Made by a program: the position numbers and the translations under genes. Source: Datisca glomerata (taxonomy: Eukaryota > Streptophyta > Magnoliopsida > Cucurbitales > Datiscaceae). Taken from it: 64,000 nt of DNA. The notes under the pieces were generated by a model. The model was not told the origin of the DNA, ran no database searches, and was given only the letters and a program-made list of their open reading frames with translations. Location: contig QANY01013250.1 of NCBI GenBank assembly GCA_003255025.1, positions 1,364,001 through 1,428,000 on the forward strand. Reading direction: 5' to 3'. Shown here piece after piece: positions 36,701-47,614 of the stretch (its first letter is position 1; every line of letters begins with the position of its first letter).

Positions 36701-38405
36701 TGGTCGTAGTTTGATTGCCCATTCCAAGAGAATTCAGAACAGCCCCGATAACCTACAGGAAAAGAAATATAGCTCAATGTGCCCACCGTGCCAATACACC
36801 AGCATTCACTCACCCCAAAATTCATCCAAATCATACTATTTAAGCCCACAAACAAAGAACATAATGGCACACCCTACTCAGGTCAGGAACAATGCCTTCG
36901 CCTTGCTCTCCTACGTTAAACGTCCCCAGAACAACACTGTGCGAAATTTGTCCAACACGATTACGGGGGGCTCCATCACCAGCATCATTTCCTGCTGATA
37001 AAATACATGAATTGAAAAAAAAATACAGCCTTGTTAAATCTAAAAACCATGAAGGTTATTTTGCAGAAACATGAAACCTAAAATTCTTCAGTAACACAAC
37101 CTCAAAAACAATACCTCGACTAGCATCATTTGTATTCGCCTCACCAGCACTAGTGGAGGATAGCGGTTGTGACTGGGCTTGCTGTCTTTCAACTAAATGC
37201 AAAGTATGACCATTATCCATATCTATGAAAATTTAAGGAATCAAAATATTATTTATCCATGAATACATTCAGCTGCAGTAGATGGTCAAAGAGATCTTGT
37301 TCACAATGAGGACGAGAACAACCCACCCCTGTTAAGAGCCAAAAGACCATCTATCTTTGAAGAAATGAAATATAAACAAAAGACGTTAAAACATTCAAGC
37401 AGCGATCAGAGAACTAGAACAGTGAGATAATCGCCCCCACACTATCACAAAATCTTTCACATATGAGAATCCCACTTCTTCAATATCATTAAATTGTATT
37501 GCCCAGGAAAGAAAGGATAACAATATAAGGTATCATAGAAACAGATACAACAGAATCGGTGATGGTTTAGATGGCTCCATAATTGGAAAGTAGACGCTTC
37601 GGATTAGAAGACAGAAAAATCACAGTAGTACGAGTACCATAGTTTCAGTTTTACAAAAAAAATTGGGCAGTTACTCATGTCACTGGCTTCACCAAGCTTA
37701 CATTAACACGGGAGAAAACACAAAATGTAAATAGATAAAGTAATTCAGCATAATATCACTGAAAATTGACAATCTGGGTTTAGCAACTCACAACTAAAAA
37801 ACGAAAAAACTATAAATTAGCATGGAAGCAACACATGATGCATGTCATAACGTCTGAAATCAAAAATAAGAAAACCCCCACAAAATTTAGGATACGATAT
37901 TCAGACAGAGGCTGATCATCCTTTAAAACCTTTCCCCTAAAAATCAGTCGTTGCTGGTCCACAGGGACACCGACTTCATTGGCTATTTTCTCCTTGAATA
38001 CGGAAACTAACATCTGAAAGAACTCCATCTAAGTTACATACTTATATACGAGAGATAATCTTAAAGAGACAATTAAAAGGTAACATAAACACAAAATAGA
38101 ACAAATTATTGCCAAACTCAAAGGTTCAACACGCTTCGGTGCATTTTTATACAACCATCTCTAGTATTCTTGATATAACTATATTTAACTTTCTAAAAAA
38201 CCTAAAGCAGAGACTAATCAGAAGTCAAGCTGAAAACTAGACACAAGTGCATTCATGTCTAATGTAGAATATTGCTCACTTTTTTGTCCACTTTAAAACT
38301 GTATATATGCGAGTCTAAAGTCTTGATGTTTAGCTCAACAGTAGTATCTGAGCATTCCTCTGAGGATTTGCTGGTACTGGAACCTTCGTCAAATTGATCT
38401 GCCAT
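24776..38405 (-). CDS. CIP73: Ubiquitin-like domain protein, BAG6/CIP73 family (17 coding exons)
   Basis: Coding exons, high to low: 38405-38280, 38013-37896, 37222-37115, 36991-36873, 36752-36672, 36270-36103, 35997-35928, 35851-35694, 34888-34724, 34640-34569, 28691-28571, 28479-28189, 28116-28040, 27952-27773, 27546-26908, 25128-24973, 24847-24776. All introns are GT-AG; phases agree and the sum is 2721 bases, giving 906 residues. The protein has an N-terminal ubiquitin-like domain (about 23-95), a Gln/Pro/Gly-rich middle, a conserved block HIAGRLE to LRMGQSP (317-371) and an Asn/Gln/Ser-rich C-terminal half. This matches plant BAG6-like proteins, including Lotus CIP73, a partner of the symbiosis kinase CCaMK. 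Animal BAG6 acts in protein quality control; the role here is inferred. The start fits [10 protein letters not shown] just before the domain. No frame damage is seen. Confidence 0.9.
25170..25227. repeat. 29-bp tandem duplication in intron 15
   Basis: The bases 'aaactatcttcaactcattt' plus nine more occur twice without a gap. Confidence 0.85.
25970..26110. repeat. Possible terminal-repeat fragment of a DNA transposon in intron 15
   Basis: The sequence starts 'gggaaaactacacttttagt' and continues with 'tccctagacttc' and 'ccattagcattccgttagta'. That is the style of the long inverted repeats at 62559 and 63922, though not close enough to call the same family. Only one end is seen. Confidence 0.3.
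26908..27546 (-). other. Exon 15, conserved C-terminal region of the BAG6/CIP73-like protein
   Basis: This is the longest exon, 213 residues (619-831), starting [16 protein letters not shown]. It has a Ser/Gln-rich part and then a predicted helical part with [20 protein letters not shown] and [18 protein letters not shown]. The helical part resembles the Sti1-like/UBQLN-type helical repeats seen in ubiquitin-like chaperone adaptors; that likeness is my inference from the spacing of Met, Gln and Asn. Exons 16 and 17 continue with an acidic helical tail ending EDQS. Confidence 0.7.
28938..29081 (+). repeat. 5' LTR of the intronic copia element
   Basis: 144 bases from TGTTGGATAATATTG to CTTTCTAGT. 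A TATA-like 'catataaatacccc' lies in the second half. The end is GT rather than the usual CA, in both LTRs, and is fixed by the target duplication. Confidence 0.9.
29082..29094 (+). promoter_or_regulatory. Primer-binding site of the intronic copia element
   Basis: TGGTATCAGAGTC, directly at the LTR edge, is the copia site complementary to the 3' end of initiator-methionine tRNA. Confidence 0.9.
29434..33611 (+). pseudogene. copia gag-pol polyprotein, interrupted
   Basis: Blocks in order: gag from [12 protein letters not shown] (29434); a zinc knuckle [14 protein letters not shown] with tyrosine in place of the last cysteine (about 30150-30190); protease [11 protein letters not shown] (about 30456); GAG-pre-integrase [11 protein letters not shown] (about 30885); integrase with FIDDFSR (about 31130) and [10 protein letters not shown] (about 31335); the integrase tail (31620-31720); reverse transcriptase with [12 protein letters not shown] (about 32300) and SVYVDDIIL (about 32685); and RNase H to 33611. 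Protease and reverse transcriptase catalytic residues are kept. At least six stops or frame changes (for example near 29750, 30217, 31013, 31361, 32230 and 33117) break the frame. The intact catalytic motifs alongside these breaks fit moderate age. Confidence 0.9.
33636..33647 (+). promoter_or_regulatory. Polypurine tract of the intronic copia element
   Basis: 'cttgagagggag', purine-rich, ends exactly where the 3' LTR begins. It primes plus-strand DNA synthesis in such elements. Confidence 0.75.
33648..33790 (+). repeat. 3' LTR of the intronic copia element
   Basis: 143 bases, about 92% identical to the 5' LTR, from TGTTGAATAATATTG to CTTTCTAGT, followed by the CAAGC target duplication. Confidence 0.9.
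35050..35463. repeat. 204-bp tandem duplication in intron 8
   Basis: The segment from 'catcagcttgcatatcaag' at 35053 recurs head to tail at 35257 with roughly 90% identity. It is intronic and does not touch exons 8 or 9. Confidence 0.9.
37115..38405 (-). other. Ubiquitin-like domain exons (coding exons 1-3)
   Basis: Exon 1 gives [20 protein letters not shown], exon 2 starts [18 protein letters not shown] and continues [20 protein letters not shown], and exon 3 gives [14 protein letters not shown]. Joined, they form a full beta-grasp ubiquitin-like fold of about 73 residues. The acceptor of exon 2 was chosen as TTTCAG before ATGTTAG because only that keeps the frame and the domain length. There is no C-terminal diglycine at the domain end, so it is a built-in domain and not a conjugated modifier. 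Confidence 0.9.
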
Positions 38406-39270
38406 GCTATTCAAACAGAGATTGAAATCTACAACACAATAAGAACACTCAATAAGTTCCCGTCCAAAATGTCGAAGCGCCTGCAGAAAAGTACACAATA
38501 TAGAACATGCTACTCTGACAGTAACCTAACACGTTGGCCCGCAAAGTTGAGGCATGGAGTGCATGCATGATTGGCAAATAGGGATTTCTTTATTTAAAAG
38601 AAACAAATACGGAAACACCATGACCGTTGTCTTTTGAAGCAATCAAAAACAACAAAACAAGCTTATGACATAGTTAGTCTCAGCAAGACTTCCTCTGGTT
38701 TCTACATTTATTGTGCATTTATTTTGTAAGCCGTTTAAAGACACTTTCACAAATTGGCATGACACTGACATTCACATCTTTTTTCAGTGTCCTTTTTTTA
38801 TGGCAATAGTCCCAAATACAGCACGTTTCGGAAATTCTCAATCATCCGCCTTTCCACGAGCATGTAAACTCATGTCTAAAATGGGCGTTAATCCACCGGG
38901 AATTATATAAGCAAGTATATACGGAGTTAATCTAATTATCGTTATCCATCAATACTTTCGGCATATATCGGTGCTTGAATTATAGACTTTTCCAATTATA
39001 ATAACAAATGAATCGTACCAACCGAAAGAACAAACAGTTATAAAAAATCGTACAATAATCTACTCATGCTAATAATCTTGCGCTTTAATAGACGGAAATC
39101 AATTACCGAAGAAATCGTCATGAAGAAGAAAATGAGATGAAATACCATGCCAGAACAAAATCAAAACCGACAAAAACAGATTGGAAATGGTTTTTCTACC
39201 TCCAAACCTCTTCGGTTGAAGGACCTGATATCAGAGGAAATGGGAGGAGATGAGAGCAGAATTGGAAAAT
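38406..39270 (-). promoter_or_regulatory. 5' untranslated region with probable leader intron
   Basis: Upstream of the start codon the minus strand has an acceptor-like 'ttttctgcag' near 38481. Further up, a donor-like 'gtttggag|gtagaaaaacc' near 39197 closes a CT-rich stretch (39200-39265) typical of a plant transcript leader. This suggests a non-coding first exon and a leader intron of roughly 700 bases. No TATA box stands out, as is common for housekeeping genes. Positions are estimates. Confidence 0.45.
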
Positions 39271-39515
39271 GTAGTGGAGACTAGATAACGCTGTCGACGA
39301 TCCAATTAACGGTAGACGGATCGCTTGGACCTTATGCAACGAATTCCTTGTCTTGTTGGGGTTCACAAAGACTCGACCACAAGCTTCTTGCGTAGAAGAA
39401 TGACAGGATGCCCTAGCTGTTTGCGCTATGCAATTCCAGAAAGATCTAGATGCCGACGCGGTGCATGTGATTTGTTCCCGGCAGGAATGGTAATAAGTGG
39501 AAACGACGTCGGACG
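39271..39515. other. Upstream flank of the BAG6/CIP73-like gene
   Basis: GC-richer than its surroundings and likely the promoter area of the minus-strand gene. A palindromic 'aacgacgtcg' (ACGT core) lies near 39504. No coding sequence recognised. Confidence 0.4.
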
Positions 39516-39520
39516 TACTT

Positions 39521-40170
39521 TTTTTTGTCAAAGGCAAAAAATTTTGTATTAACCAAAAATAATATTACACTACTACAACGGCATACCCAGACACTGCAAA
39601 CTCGAAAATAAGAATCTAATTTGCATCCAAAATTTAGAAATATAATCACTAAAGTTCAAACTTGTACAATTATCAAGGAAGATGAGTCTCTATTTAACCA
39701 TAAGACACATCTTTCTGATAATCAAACAAGTTTCCAAACATTTACCAGCAGATATTCTTATATTCCTTTTTAGCCACAAACAATAAACAAAAACAGTGAA
39801 TATAAGTTAGAACTCATATTCATATAATTTTTGCTACTGCCTAGAGAATAAATCCATAAGAAAAAAGTAGCTCAGTCATATAAGGATATAGCATGTCCTG
39901 TTTTCCTCGTAAGAGGATGAAGGAGATGTCTAGTGAAGTCTCACCCAAAAAATAGGTGCACTACTAATTCATCCTCATCCATACAAAAGGCACTCATGGA
40001 CAATATACCATGGCTCTAATGAGAGGCTCTATCTTTGATACTAAGCTTGTTGTGGAGAGCCAACCAAATGACAAAGGCACATTTTGGAATATGGCTTGAA
40101 AACGAAACAGTTTTCCACCAATTAATCTGAGGAAGATCACCAACTAGCTTGCTGTAAGTATGTTTATTTT
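39521..40170 (-). mobile_element. LINE (L1-type) 3' end with RT zinc-binding domain remnant
   Basis: The minus strand ends with 'attttttgcctttgac' followed by a run of A, the usual 3' tail of plant LINEs. Inward, a broken frame encodes PKCAFVIWLALHNKLSIKDR and, after a stop, CMDEDELVVHLFF (about 39945-40110). This is the zinc-binding domain found after reverse transcriptase in plant L1 ORF2. Stops and frameshifts are frequent. Only the last roughly 650 bases are present, as expected from 5' truncation during LINE insertion. Confidence 0.75.
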
Positions 40171-40194
40171 GTTACTTTTTTTCTTTTTCGAATA

Positions 40195-41044
40195 AACTTA
40201 CATTTGTTTATTTTGACAGTTGTGTATATTTCAATGGTAGTGGATATCTTGATAGGTTTATTTGCTTTTGTGCATCGATGATATGTTGTTAGTAAGTAAG
40301 AAATTAGAAGAAGTTATCAATTTGAAATCTCTCTTGCAGTCTGAGTTTGAAATGAAAGACTTGGGGAATGCGAGAAGGATATTGAGGATGGACATTCATA
40401 GAGATAGAAAGAAGACATTCTATCTTATAAAGAGTATCTCAATAAGGTTCTTACTAGGTTTAGCATGAATGGTGCTAAGCCAGCATCAATACCCTTAATT
40501 GCTCACTTTGAACTTTCTACAAACTAGTGTCTCAAGTATAATATAGAGTTAATAAATATGGAGATGGTACCTTATGCAAGTGTTATTGGAAGTGTCATAT
40601 ATGTCATGGTGTGTACTCATGCCGATATAACTCAATCAGTGAGTATGGTGTGTAGGTACATGTCAAATCTTAGAAAAGCACGTTAGGAAGCAGTTAAGTA
40701 GCTTCTTAGATACTTTAAAGATTATTTGGATGTTGGTCTTTAGCACAAAAGATCATAAAAATCATAATCAAAAGCAACGGATATGTGGATGCTGATTTAC
40801 AAGTGAACTTGATAAAATGAGATCATTTATGGGCTATATTTTCACTCATGGAGGAAGCCGCATCAGTTGAAATCACAGGTACAATCGGTCGTAGCTTTAT
40901 CAACTATTGAATATGAATACATTACTCTTATTGAATGTATTAAAGAAGCCTTTTGGATTAAATGGATGGTTAGTGAACTTAGAATTGAAAATGGATAGAT
41001 GATAGTTTATTGTGACAGCCAAAGTACAATACATCTGTTTGTAC
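40195..41044 (+). pseudogene. copia reverse transcriptase/RNase H, left half of a split element
   Basis: The plus strand encodes LLLCIDDMLLVSKKLEEV (reverse transcriptase active site, with CIDD for YVDD), EFEMKDLGNARRILRMDI, and then RNase H up to VYCDSQSTIHL at 41036 in broken frames. The coding sequence stops inside RNase H, where a gypsy element begins, and resumes at 51132 with YHERTKHIDVM. It is a different copia family from the other two in this window. Gag, protease and integrase are absent upstream. Confidence 0.85.
41040..41044. repeat. Target-site duplication TGTAC (left copy)
   Basis: TGTAC ends the left copia half and recurs at 51132-51136 at the start of the right half. It is the 5-bp duplication made by insertion of the gypsy element. 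Confidence 0.8.
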
Positions 41045-41652
41045 TGAAAAGTTCAGCAGTCAAGCTTTACGCAATATCATTCTCTCACGTAAACTCTCTC
41101 ATCTTAGGAATCTACAAAATACAGACAAAGAACACTCAAGATGAAGAGAACCGAGGGGTGGTTTCCTCACCTAAGAGCCTTCAATGTCTGAGTCAGTATC
41201 CTAGAGTAATTTTGGCAAAATTTTCCTTAGGTTGAGAGATTGCTTACCTTGCATTATTGTAGATGAGGTATTATACCCAAAACCTTGAAGAATGATGTGT
41301 GTCGAGGAAGCTTAGGTGAAGTGATGACATTTCTTTGATTTGTCCCCTAAGCTGACATAAATGAGTGTGTACTTAATATCGATATGCCCCCAGTCATGCC
41401 AGACGTGGTTGATGCGTCCACTTGGGGGCTACTCGATGATTCATCCATGGTGATTGACCATGCCCGGCACTTATCTCAAATAAGAAGATGCCATGTGGAA
41501 TGCTATTTTTTGGGGAGTAATGATGGTGTCTATCATAGGACTAGTTGCGCCCTTGCGTCAGGCCTCATTCTCCTCCTTTTTAGTCTGCACTGGTCGGTGT
41601 GGCGTGAGCTTTTGGGAGACTGACCTAACTAAGTCAACTTCCTCCCCTTGGA
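41045..41652 (-). repeat. 3' LTR of the nested Tat-type element
   Basis: It aligns along its whole length with 50499-51131 (for example 'tgacataaatgagtgtg' and 'agaagatgccatgtggaatg'). About 40 bases present near 50795 in the other copy are missing here. The inner edge, near 'cctccccttgga', is approximate. Confidence 0.85.
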
Positions 41653-42288
41653 GGGCTCAGGCTTCTGACCTCCCATTGCTAATGTAAAAGACCTTCCATG
41701 TGGCACGCCATGTGGCGCTCTATAGTTGGTAGTTAGAGAATGCCCATAATAGTTGCCCCTAGTCAAAGATTTGGTTGGTCCTAATCACCTAGGTCTTAAG
41801 GCCCTTTTATCCAGGGTTTATTAGAATTGCCCTTTGGTAGTTGTTTGTCTTGTGTACATGCGTGGCCTTACCTTTCTTGAATCTTCACTCAGTTATTCTT
41901 TGGAGTAGCAATGATGGTAGCATATGGATGGGCGAAAAGGAGGACGAGCGAAGCGACGCTTGGATGCATCACTTATCGTTCCTTTTAATTTATGACGTTT
42001 GAGCATCTGAGCTCATTTTATTGGCCCACGAGTGGACGTTACCCGGACCATCGAATCGATGCAATGGTCCTGATATTCGTATGAGTTGGAGCCTATAAAT
42101 AGGTGATTTCCCAATTTTCTTCAACATTCCTGCTTTCCAAAAGATTCTGAAAGCTTTCGCCAAAAAACCCCTTCATTATCCGGAAGCAGAGATCATCTCC
42201 TTTGCTCGGTGTCGCTTTTTCCGTTTTTTTTCTTCTGCTTCTACTGCCTCCCTGGTCTTACTTAGAGTTTGGCTGTGCCGCCCGCTGG

Positions 42289-43219
42289 TAGAGGTGGCAA
42301 CCAGATCAGTTTGGCCCCTGAAACCGGCTGAACCAACCCGTTACAACCCCGCCCGTCCCGGCCCGGCTCTTGAACAGTACCAAGCCGGTTAAGGCCCGCG
42401 GGCCAGGTCCGGGCCATCACAGGCCTTATCTTCAAGGCCTGTGATGCCGGCCCGACCCATGAAATTCATCTTTTGGTCTAAAAAATTGAACAATTATGCA
42501 TGTAGTGAAGTTTGAACTACTGACATTTCCCTTATAAATCACACTCTTTACCAATAGACCAAGACAATATTTGTTAAATATACTATTTAAAATATATTCT
42601 TATTGTCTTTTAATACATTTTATCGAAACTTCAAATAATATAGTTTTGAGATAAACGTATTTAATTAAATAAAAATAATATTTTTTATTTAAATGAATAG
42701 TTTATTCAATGAAAAATTGAATTCATGAAAACTTTAAAAAATATTGGTTTAGTATTCCTAATATTTTTTGTTATGTTAATGAACATGAATTATAAATTAG
42801 TTTTTAATTATTTATTATATTTTTAGATTTTACGTTAATATGAATATCACTAGTTTATGAATTTAATAAATAAAATAATTATTTTACTTATTATTACAAG
42901 TTTTCTATTGAGGTTTTAAAGGAATAAAATAAAATAATTATGAGAAGGTAACATGACTTCTATATAGTTTAGTGGTAATCCCTACACTTCATCTATTCTC
43001 CACCAAGGTTCAACTCTCCACATCTATATCTTTTAGAATTAAATCTCATTAAAGGGAGGGGAAACGGGCCATGCTGGTTATTTAACCAGGACCAGCCCGT
43101 GACGGGCCGGTTCATAGGTTGGTTCAGCGATTCATCCCGGACCGCCCTAAATTTCTGATGGCCTGGACCGGAACCGGCCCGCAAATTACTTGGAAAGGCC
43201 CGGCCCGGTTGCCACCCTA
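42289..43219. mobile_element. hAT MITE, 931 bp, with 8-bp target duplication
   Basis: The left end TAGAGGTGGCAACC and right end GGTTGCCACCCTA are inverted repeats. They are flanked by CCCGCTGG (42281-42288) and CACGCTGG (43220-43227), an 8-bp duplication with one change, as hAT elements make. Its two ends match the ends of the 1806-bp element at 6940-8745 in inverse orientation, while the middle with the BED finger is missing. It is therefore an internally deleted family member sitting in the nested gypsy element. It has no coding capacity. Confidence 0.9.
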
Positions 43220-43429
43220 CACGCTGGTTGGTTATCGCATTCTCTCCTTCTGTTGTTTTGGGAGACGTTCCGGTGGTTGCTTATTCCTACGTCAAGTCGC
43301 TTCCCTCTGTCAATTTACCGTGGTAAGTTGCCTTCCCTTCAAGACATTTTCCTTTATTATTGCTTTTCGCCTTTCCTTCATATTTCTATCGTGCTTTAGG
43401 GTTTCGGGGGGTGCGTAAACTGAATGGGC

Positions 43430-46400
43430 CGTGTCACTCAGTCGTTTGAAGCTGCTAACTTTTGTGCTCACTCGGGGGCCTATGATGGCCTATATGAAGA
43501 TACCGACTGATATGGGGCTGACAAGTTTCATTCCTCCTTGTCCAAAGATGACTTGGGCAAGATCTGGAGGGCTTACCACATCCCATATTATGTTCAACTG
43601 TGGCTGCCTAAGTTGGACGAGAAGATAAGTGCTCCGCGACACGGGGGAACTAGATTATATTTGGCCTCTCTAAGTGTGGACTGAGATTTCCTTTACACCC
43701 TTCCTGAGAGAGTGGTTCTCCTCGACGGGTATTACTCTGGCCTAACTCTTGCCAAACTCATGGATGACCTTGATTGGTTATTGGGTACTCTGGAGGTTGC
43801 ATCTCGGTGAGGACCTTACTTTGGATTTGCTTGACTTTATGTTCCAGTTGAAGTCTCCTCCCAGAAATAAGGTAGTAAGGGTACCTCCATGTGGTCTGGT
43901 CTGGTCTCAACAGCCATATTGGAGAAGTGAAGTAGATTGTAAGTGGGATCACATCCCGGTATGAAAGACTGGAAGGACAGTTGGTTCATGATTTCTAGGT
44001 TTTGGGATGACCTTATTGGGGATTCATAGTATGTGCCCCCGGTCCCTCGCATCTTCGGGACCACAGGTGAACTCGCACCTTTACAGGGGAGAAAGTTCAC
44101 TTGTCACTTACCTTGGTCACTAATCTTCCTTGTTTCTCTTGCAGTGACTAATAAGAGGCCAAAAGAACTTCATGTCTACCTCATGTCCTGAATTTTCTGC
44201 TTGGCCGAGCTCCCTATCAAAGCTCCTACTTACGACGTCCTTCTTAGGCCTGAATTGTTGTTTTACGGGGACTTGTATTTGGATCCTATAGAGGACGTTT
44301 TAATCGATCATCCTATTAGAGACTGTTTGGAAGATTCTCTCGACCGTACGAGTATGATCATCAGTCATTCTCCTGATTTTGTCAATATTGTTATCATCTT
44401 TCCTCTTGTAATCATGATACCACCCTTCTAGCAATGGCCGGAGGCGATCCTTCTCCCAAGAAGCAGAGGAAGGAACTTGACAATTTCAAGATTTAGAAAA
44501 TGGAGGAGCTACGAGCCAAGAAATTGAAACGATCGAAAGGGAAGATGATTCTTTCCGCGTCTCCTCCTCCATTTCCTCAACCTAAGGCGTCGGGGACGCT
44601 AACATTAGGTCCACTTCCTTCTAAGTCCGTTGGGGGTGTCACGGACATGCCTATTCCTCCTTCCTCAGGGCAGGGACCGCCACAGGCTAGTGGAGCTTAG
44701 GGGATCTCTAAAAGCTCATCTCGGTCACCTCAACTTCTTGTTCTACCTCGAGTAGTGATCGTTCATGTGCCTGAGACATCTTTTCCTAAGGCTAGGGGTC
44801 CCATTGTATCGAGCTCTAGCCAGCAGGTGCTTCATGTTGTCCAGAAGCGCAGGGCCCCGATGTCTTCGGAGCTGCCAACCAGCCTTAGTCTCATGCCGAG
44901 GCTCAGAACAAGTGGCTAAAGTGTTGGACTAGTGGTCAAAGCACGTCAATTTTGAAGGGGGGATCCGTCTCATCGAGGAGTCCGGGGTGGGGATTTCTAA
45001 ACGCTTCATAGAACACACCCTCAACAGAAGTTCCAGATATTGCTTAATACTTTGTTCCTATCGCCATATCTAATTTTTTACCTTGTTTCTCTCAATTTTG
45101 TAGATCCTGACCTTTAATGCGGAAATGCTAGCGCATCTTGGTCGCTGTGAGGACCAAGTACTGGAGGCTGCCCCATCCTTTCGGGTGGAGGTTGTGCTTG
45201 CTGAGAGGACTAAGGACCTCAACTCTATCCGCTACGTTTATGATAAGATCCAGGCAGAGGTTGGCAGATTTAGGGGCCTCGAGGGGGAGTTTGCCTATCC
45301 TAAAATGGATTTGGGCCAGGTTAAGGTGGAGGCCAACTGGGCTATCAACGCCCGTAGGGACCTGGAGACACGGTTGTCTGATTTGGAGAGGGTTGTCTCC
45401 AATCTTCAGCAATAAGAGAACATCTTGAAGGATAAGGTCCAACATCTTGTCAATATTATTATTATCTTACCTCTTGTAATCATGATTCCACCCTTCTAGC
45501 AATGGCCGGAGGCGATCTTTCTCCCAAGAAGTAGAGGAAGGAACTTGACAATTCCAAGATTTAGAAAATGGAGGAGCTACGAGCAAAGAAATTGAAACGA
45601 TCGAAAGGGAAGACAATTCCTTCCGCGTCTCCTCCTCTATTTCCTCAACCTAAGGCATCGGGGACGCTAACATAAGGTCCACCTCTTTCTAAGTCTGTTA
45701 GAGGTGTCACGGACATGCTTGTTCCTCCTTCCTCAGGGCAAGGTCCGCCACAGGCTAGTGGAGCTTAGAGGATCTCTAAGAGCTCATCTCAGTCACCTCA
45801 ACTTCTTGTTCTGCCTAAAGTAGTGATCGTTTGGGTGCATGAGACGTCTTTTCCTCAAGCTAAGGGTCCCGTTGTATCGGGCTCTGACCAGCAGGCGTTT
45901 CATGTTGGCCAGAAGCGCAAGGACCCGATGTCTTCGGAGGGGCCAACCAGCCTTAGTCTCATGCCGAGGCTCAGAACAAGTGGCTAAAGTGTTGGACTAG
46001 TGGTCAAAGTACGTCAATCCTGAGAGGAGGATCAATCTCATCGAGGAGTCCGGGGTGGGGCTTTCTGACCACTTCATGGAACACACCCTCGACGTAAGTT
46101 CCATATATTGCTTAATACTTTGTTCCTATCGCCATATCTAATTTTTTACCTTGTTTCTCTCATGTTTTGTAGATCCTGACCTTCAATGCGGAAATGCTAG
46201 CGCATCTTGGCCACTGTGAGGACCAAGTATTAGAGGCTGCCTCATCCTTTCAGGTGGAGGTTGTGCTTGCTGAGAGGACTAAAGACCTCAACTCTTTCCG
46301 CTACGTTTATGATAAGATCCAGGCAGAGGTTGGCAGATTTAAGGCCTTCGAGAGGGAGTTTGCCCGTCCTAAAAGGGAATTGTGCCAGGTTAAGGTGGAG

Positions 46401-47125
46401 GCCAACCGGGCTATCAACACCCGTAGGGAACTGGAGACACGGTTGTCTAATCTGGAGAGGGTTGTCTCCAGTCTTCAGCAACAAGATAACATCTTGAAGG
46501 GCAAGGTCCAACTTCTAAAGGACTACCTTTCTCGAGAGTTTAATTCCCGAACCCAGGCGGAGAACCGAGAGAGAGAGGTTCAGAGGAAGCTTGACTGGGC
46601 GGAGGCTTAGTGAGTGTGAATTGCAACTGATGAACTGAAGGTCACGCCAAGGGGATGATGGACTTTAAGGCGTCCTCAGAGTTTTAAATAACCCTCCTTA
46701 CAGAATTTTCTATTGGCTATGAGAGCTGCCGTGATGAGATCATCAACAACTGTCCTGAGTGGGATTTGAGTTTTCTCAGTTGTCCTCCTGATCCTCCACC
46801 TACTCTTGTGGACTTGGCCTATGAGAGGGTGATGGTTCCTGTCTGGTACTCGTGAAGCACTGAAAGCTGCCCAGATGCTACTTTCTCCTCTTGCCCCTTC
46901 GGATGGTCCTCGGTCTCCACCTGTCTCTTCCGGGCTCCCCAATCCACAAGGTCCTTCTGATCTCATCGAGCTAGATGTAGATCTCTCCTCTTTTACCCCC
47001 AGATCATCTTGAGGAGGAGGTCCTTCCATCACTGCAAGAACTAATCAAAGCTGTTCGTCCGGCTGAAAATCTTATGGCTCTTGTTACCGATGTTGTTGAG
47101 GCTACAACAGGCCTTGTTGCTTAAA
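43430..47125 (+). pseudogene. Antisense extra ORF of the nested Tat element
   Basis: Antisense to gag, broken frames encode a globular N-part (IWRAYHIPYYVQLWLPKLDE near 43570-43625) like the plant 'putative transposon protein' ORFs of Tat elements. After it comes a Pro/Ser/Lys-rich linker (44440-44700), then a heptad-rich coiled coil starting MLAHLG and running for about 138 residues in its longer copy (46194-46610). Introns are likely: 'ctcttgcag' near 44145, and a GTAAGT...TTTTGTAG pair at 46094-46172. Linker and coiled-coil exons occur twice through a 1068-bp tandem duplication. The function of such ORFs is unknown; stops make this copy unlikely to work. Confidence 0.6.
44379..46514. repeat. 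1068-bp tandem duplication in the antisense ORF
   Basis: 44379-45446 and 45447-46514 are head-to-tail copies (for example 'caatggccggaggcgatc' at about 44434 and 45502; 'atgctagcgcatcttgg' at 45125 and 46193). The splice donor GTAAGT at 46094 reads GAAGTT in the first copy, so the first copy's intron could not be spliced there. Confidence 0.9.
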
Positions 47126-47614
47126 TTGTCATTTTTCTTTATTACTTGTAATTTTCCCTTTCTCTATTTTTTTGCTTGTAAATCTACTCTCCTTATTGTT
47201 ATTTACTCTCTTTTTTCTGAATCGAGAAAATGATTTTGTCTGACAATTGTTTTCTTTTTCGACTTGATTTTTATGAACATTGAGTCCTTCGACCTTGTTG
47301 TTTTACCGCCTTTGATTTGTTCTTTAATCGCCTTGGATCTAATCTTTGGCGCATTTAATCCTACTTGTCTCACTTGACTGGCGGGGTTATCTTTGTCTTT
47401 AGGCTTGCTTTTGCCATACGTGGTTTTTCTTATGATTTTTCCTCTTGGCGGGTTGCCTCCTTTGGAGGAGGTCGGGTCAAACAACTTTGTCGTATCCTTA
47501 GGGAGTCATGTTACCTCATGTGGGGAGTCTGTTCGAGTGGACCTGCTTCTCACTCCTATTCGGCATTTACCTGAGTACCTCTGCTCGGGTCAAAGCCCTT
47601 CCTCTTTTCTCTTA

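Noticed and set aside
47203..47484. 93-codon Lys-rich minus-strand frame in the nested gypsy element
   Set aside because: It lies in the pol-less gap, but I see no reverse transcriptase, integrase or gag motif in it. The lysines follow from the T-rich plus strand.
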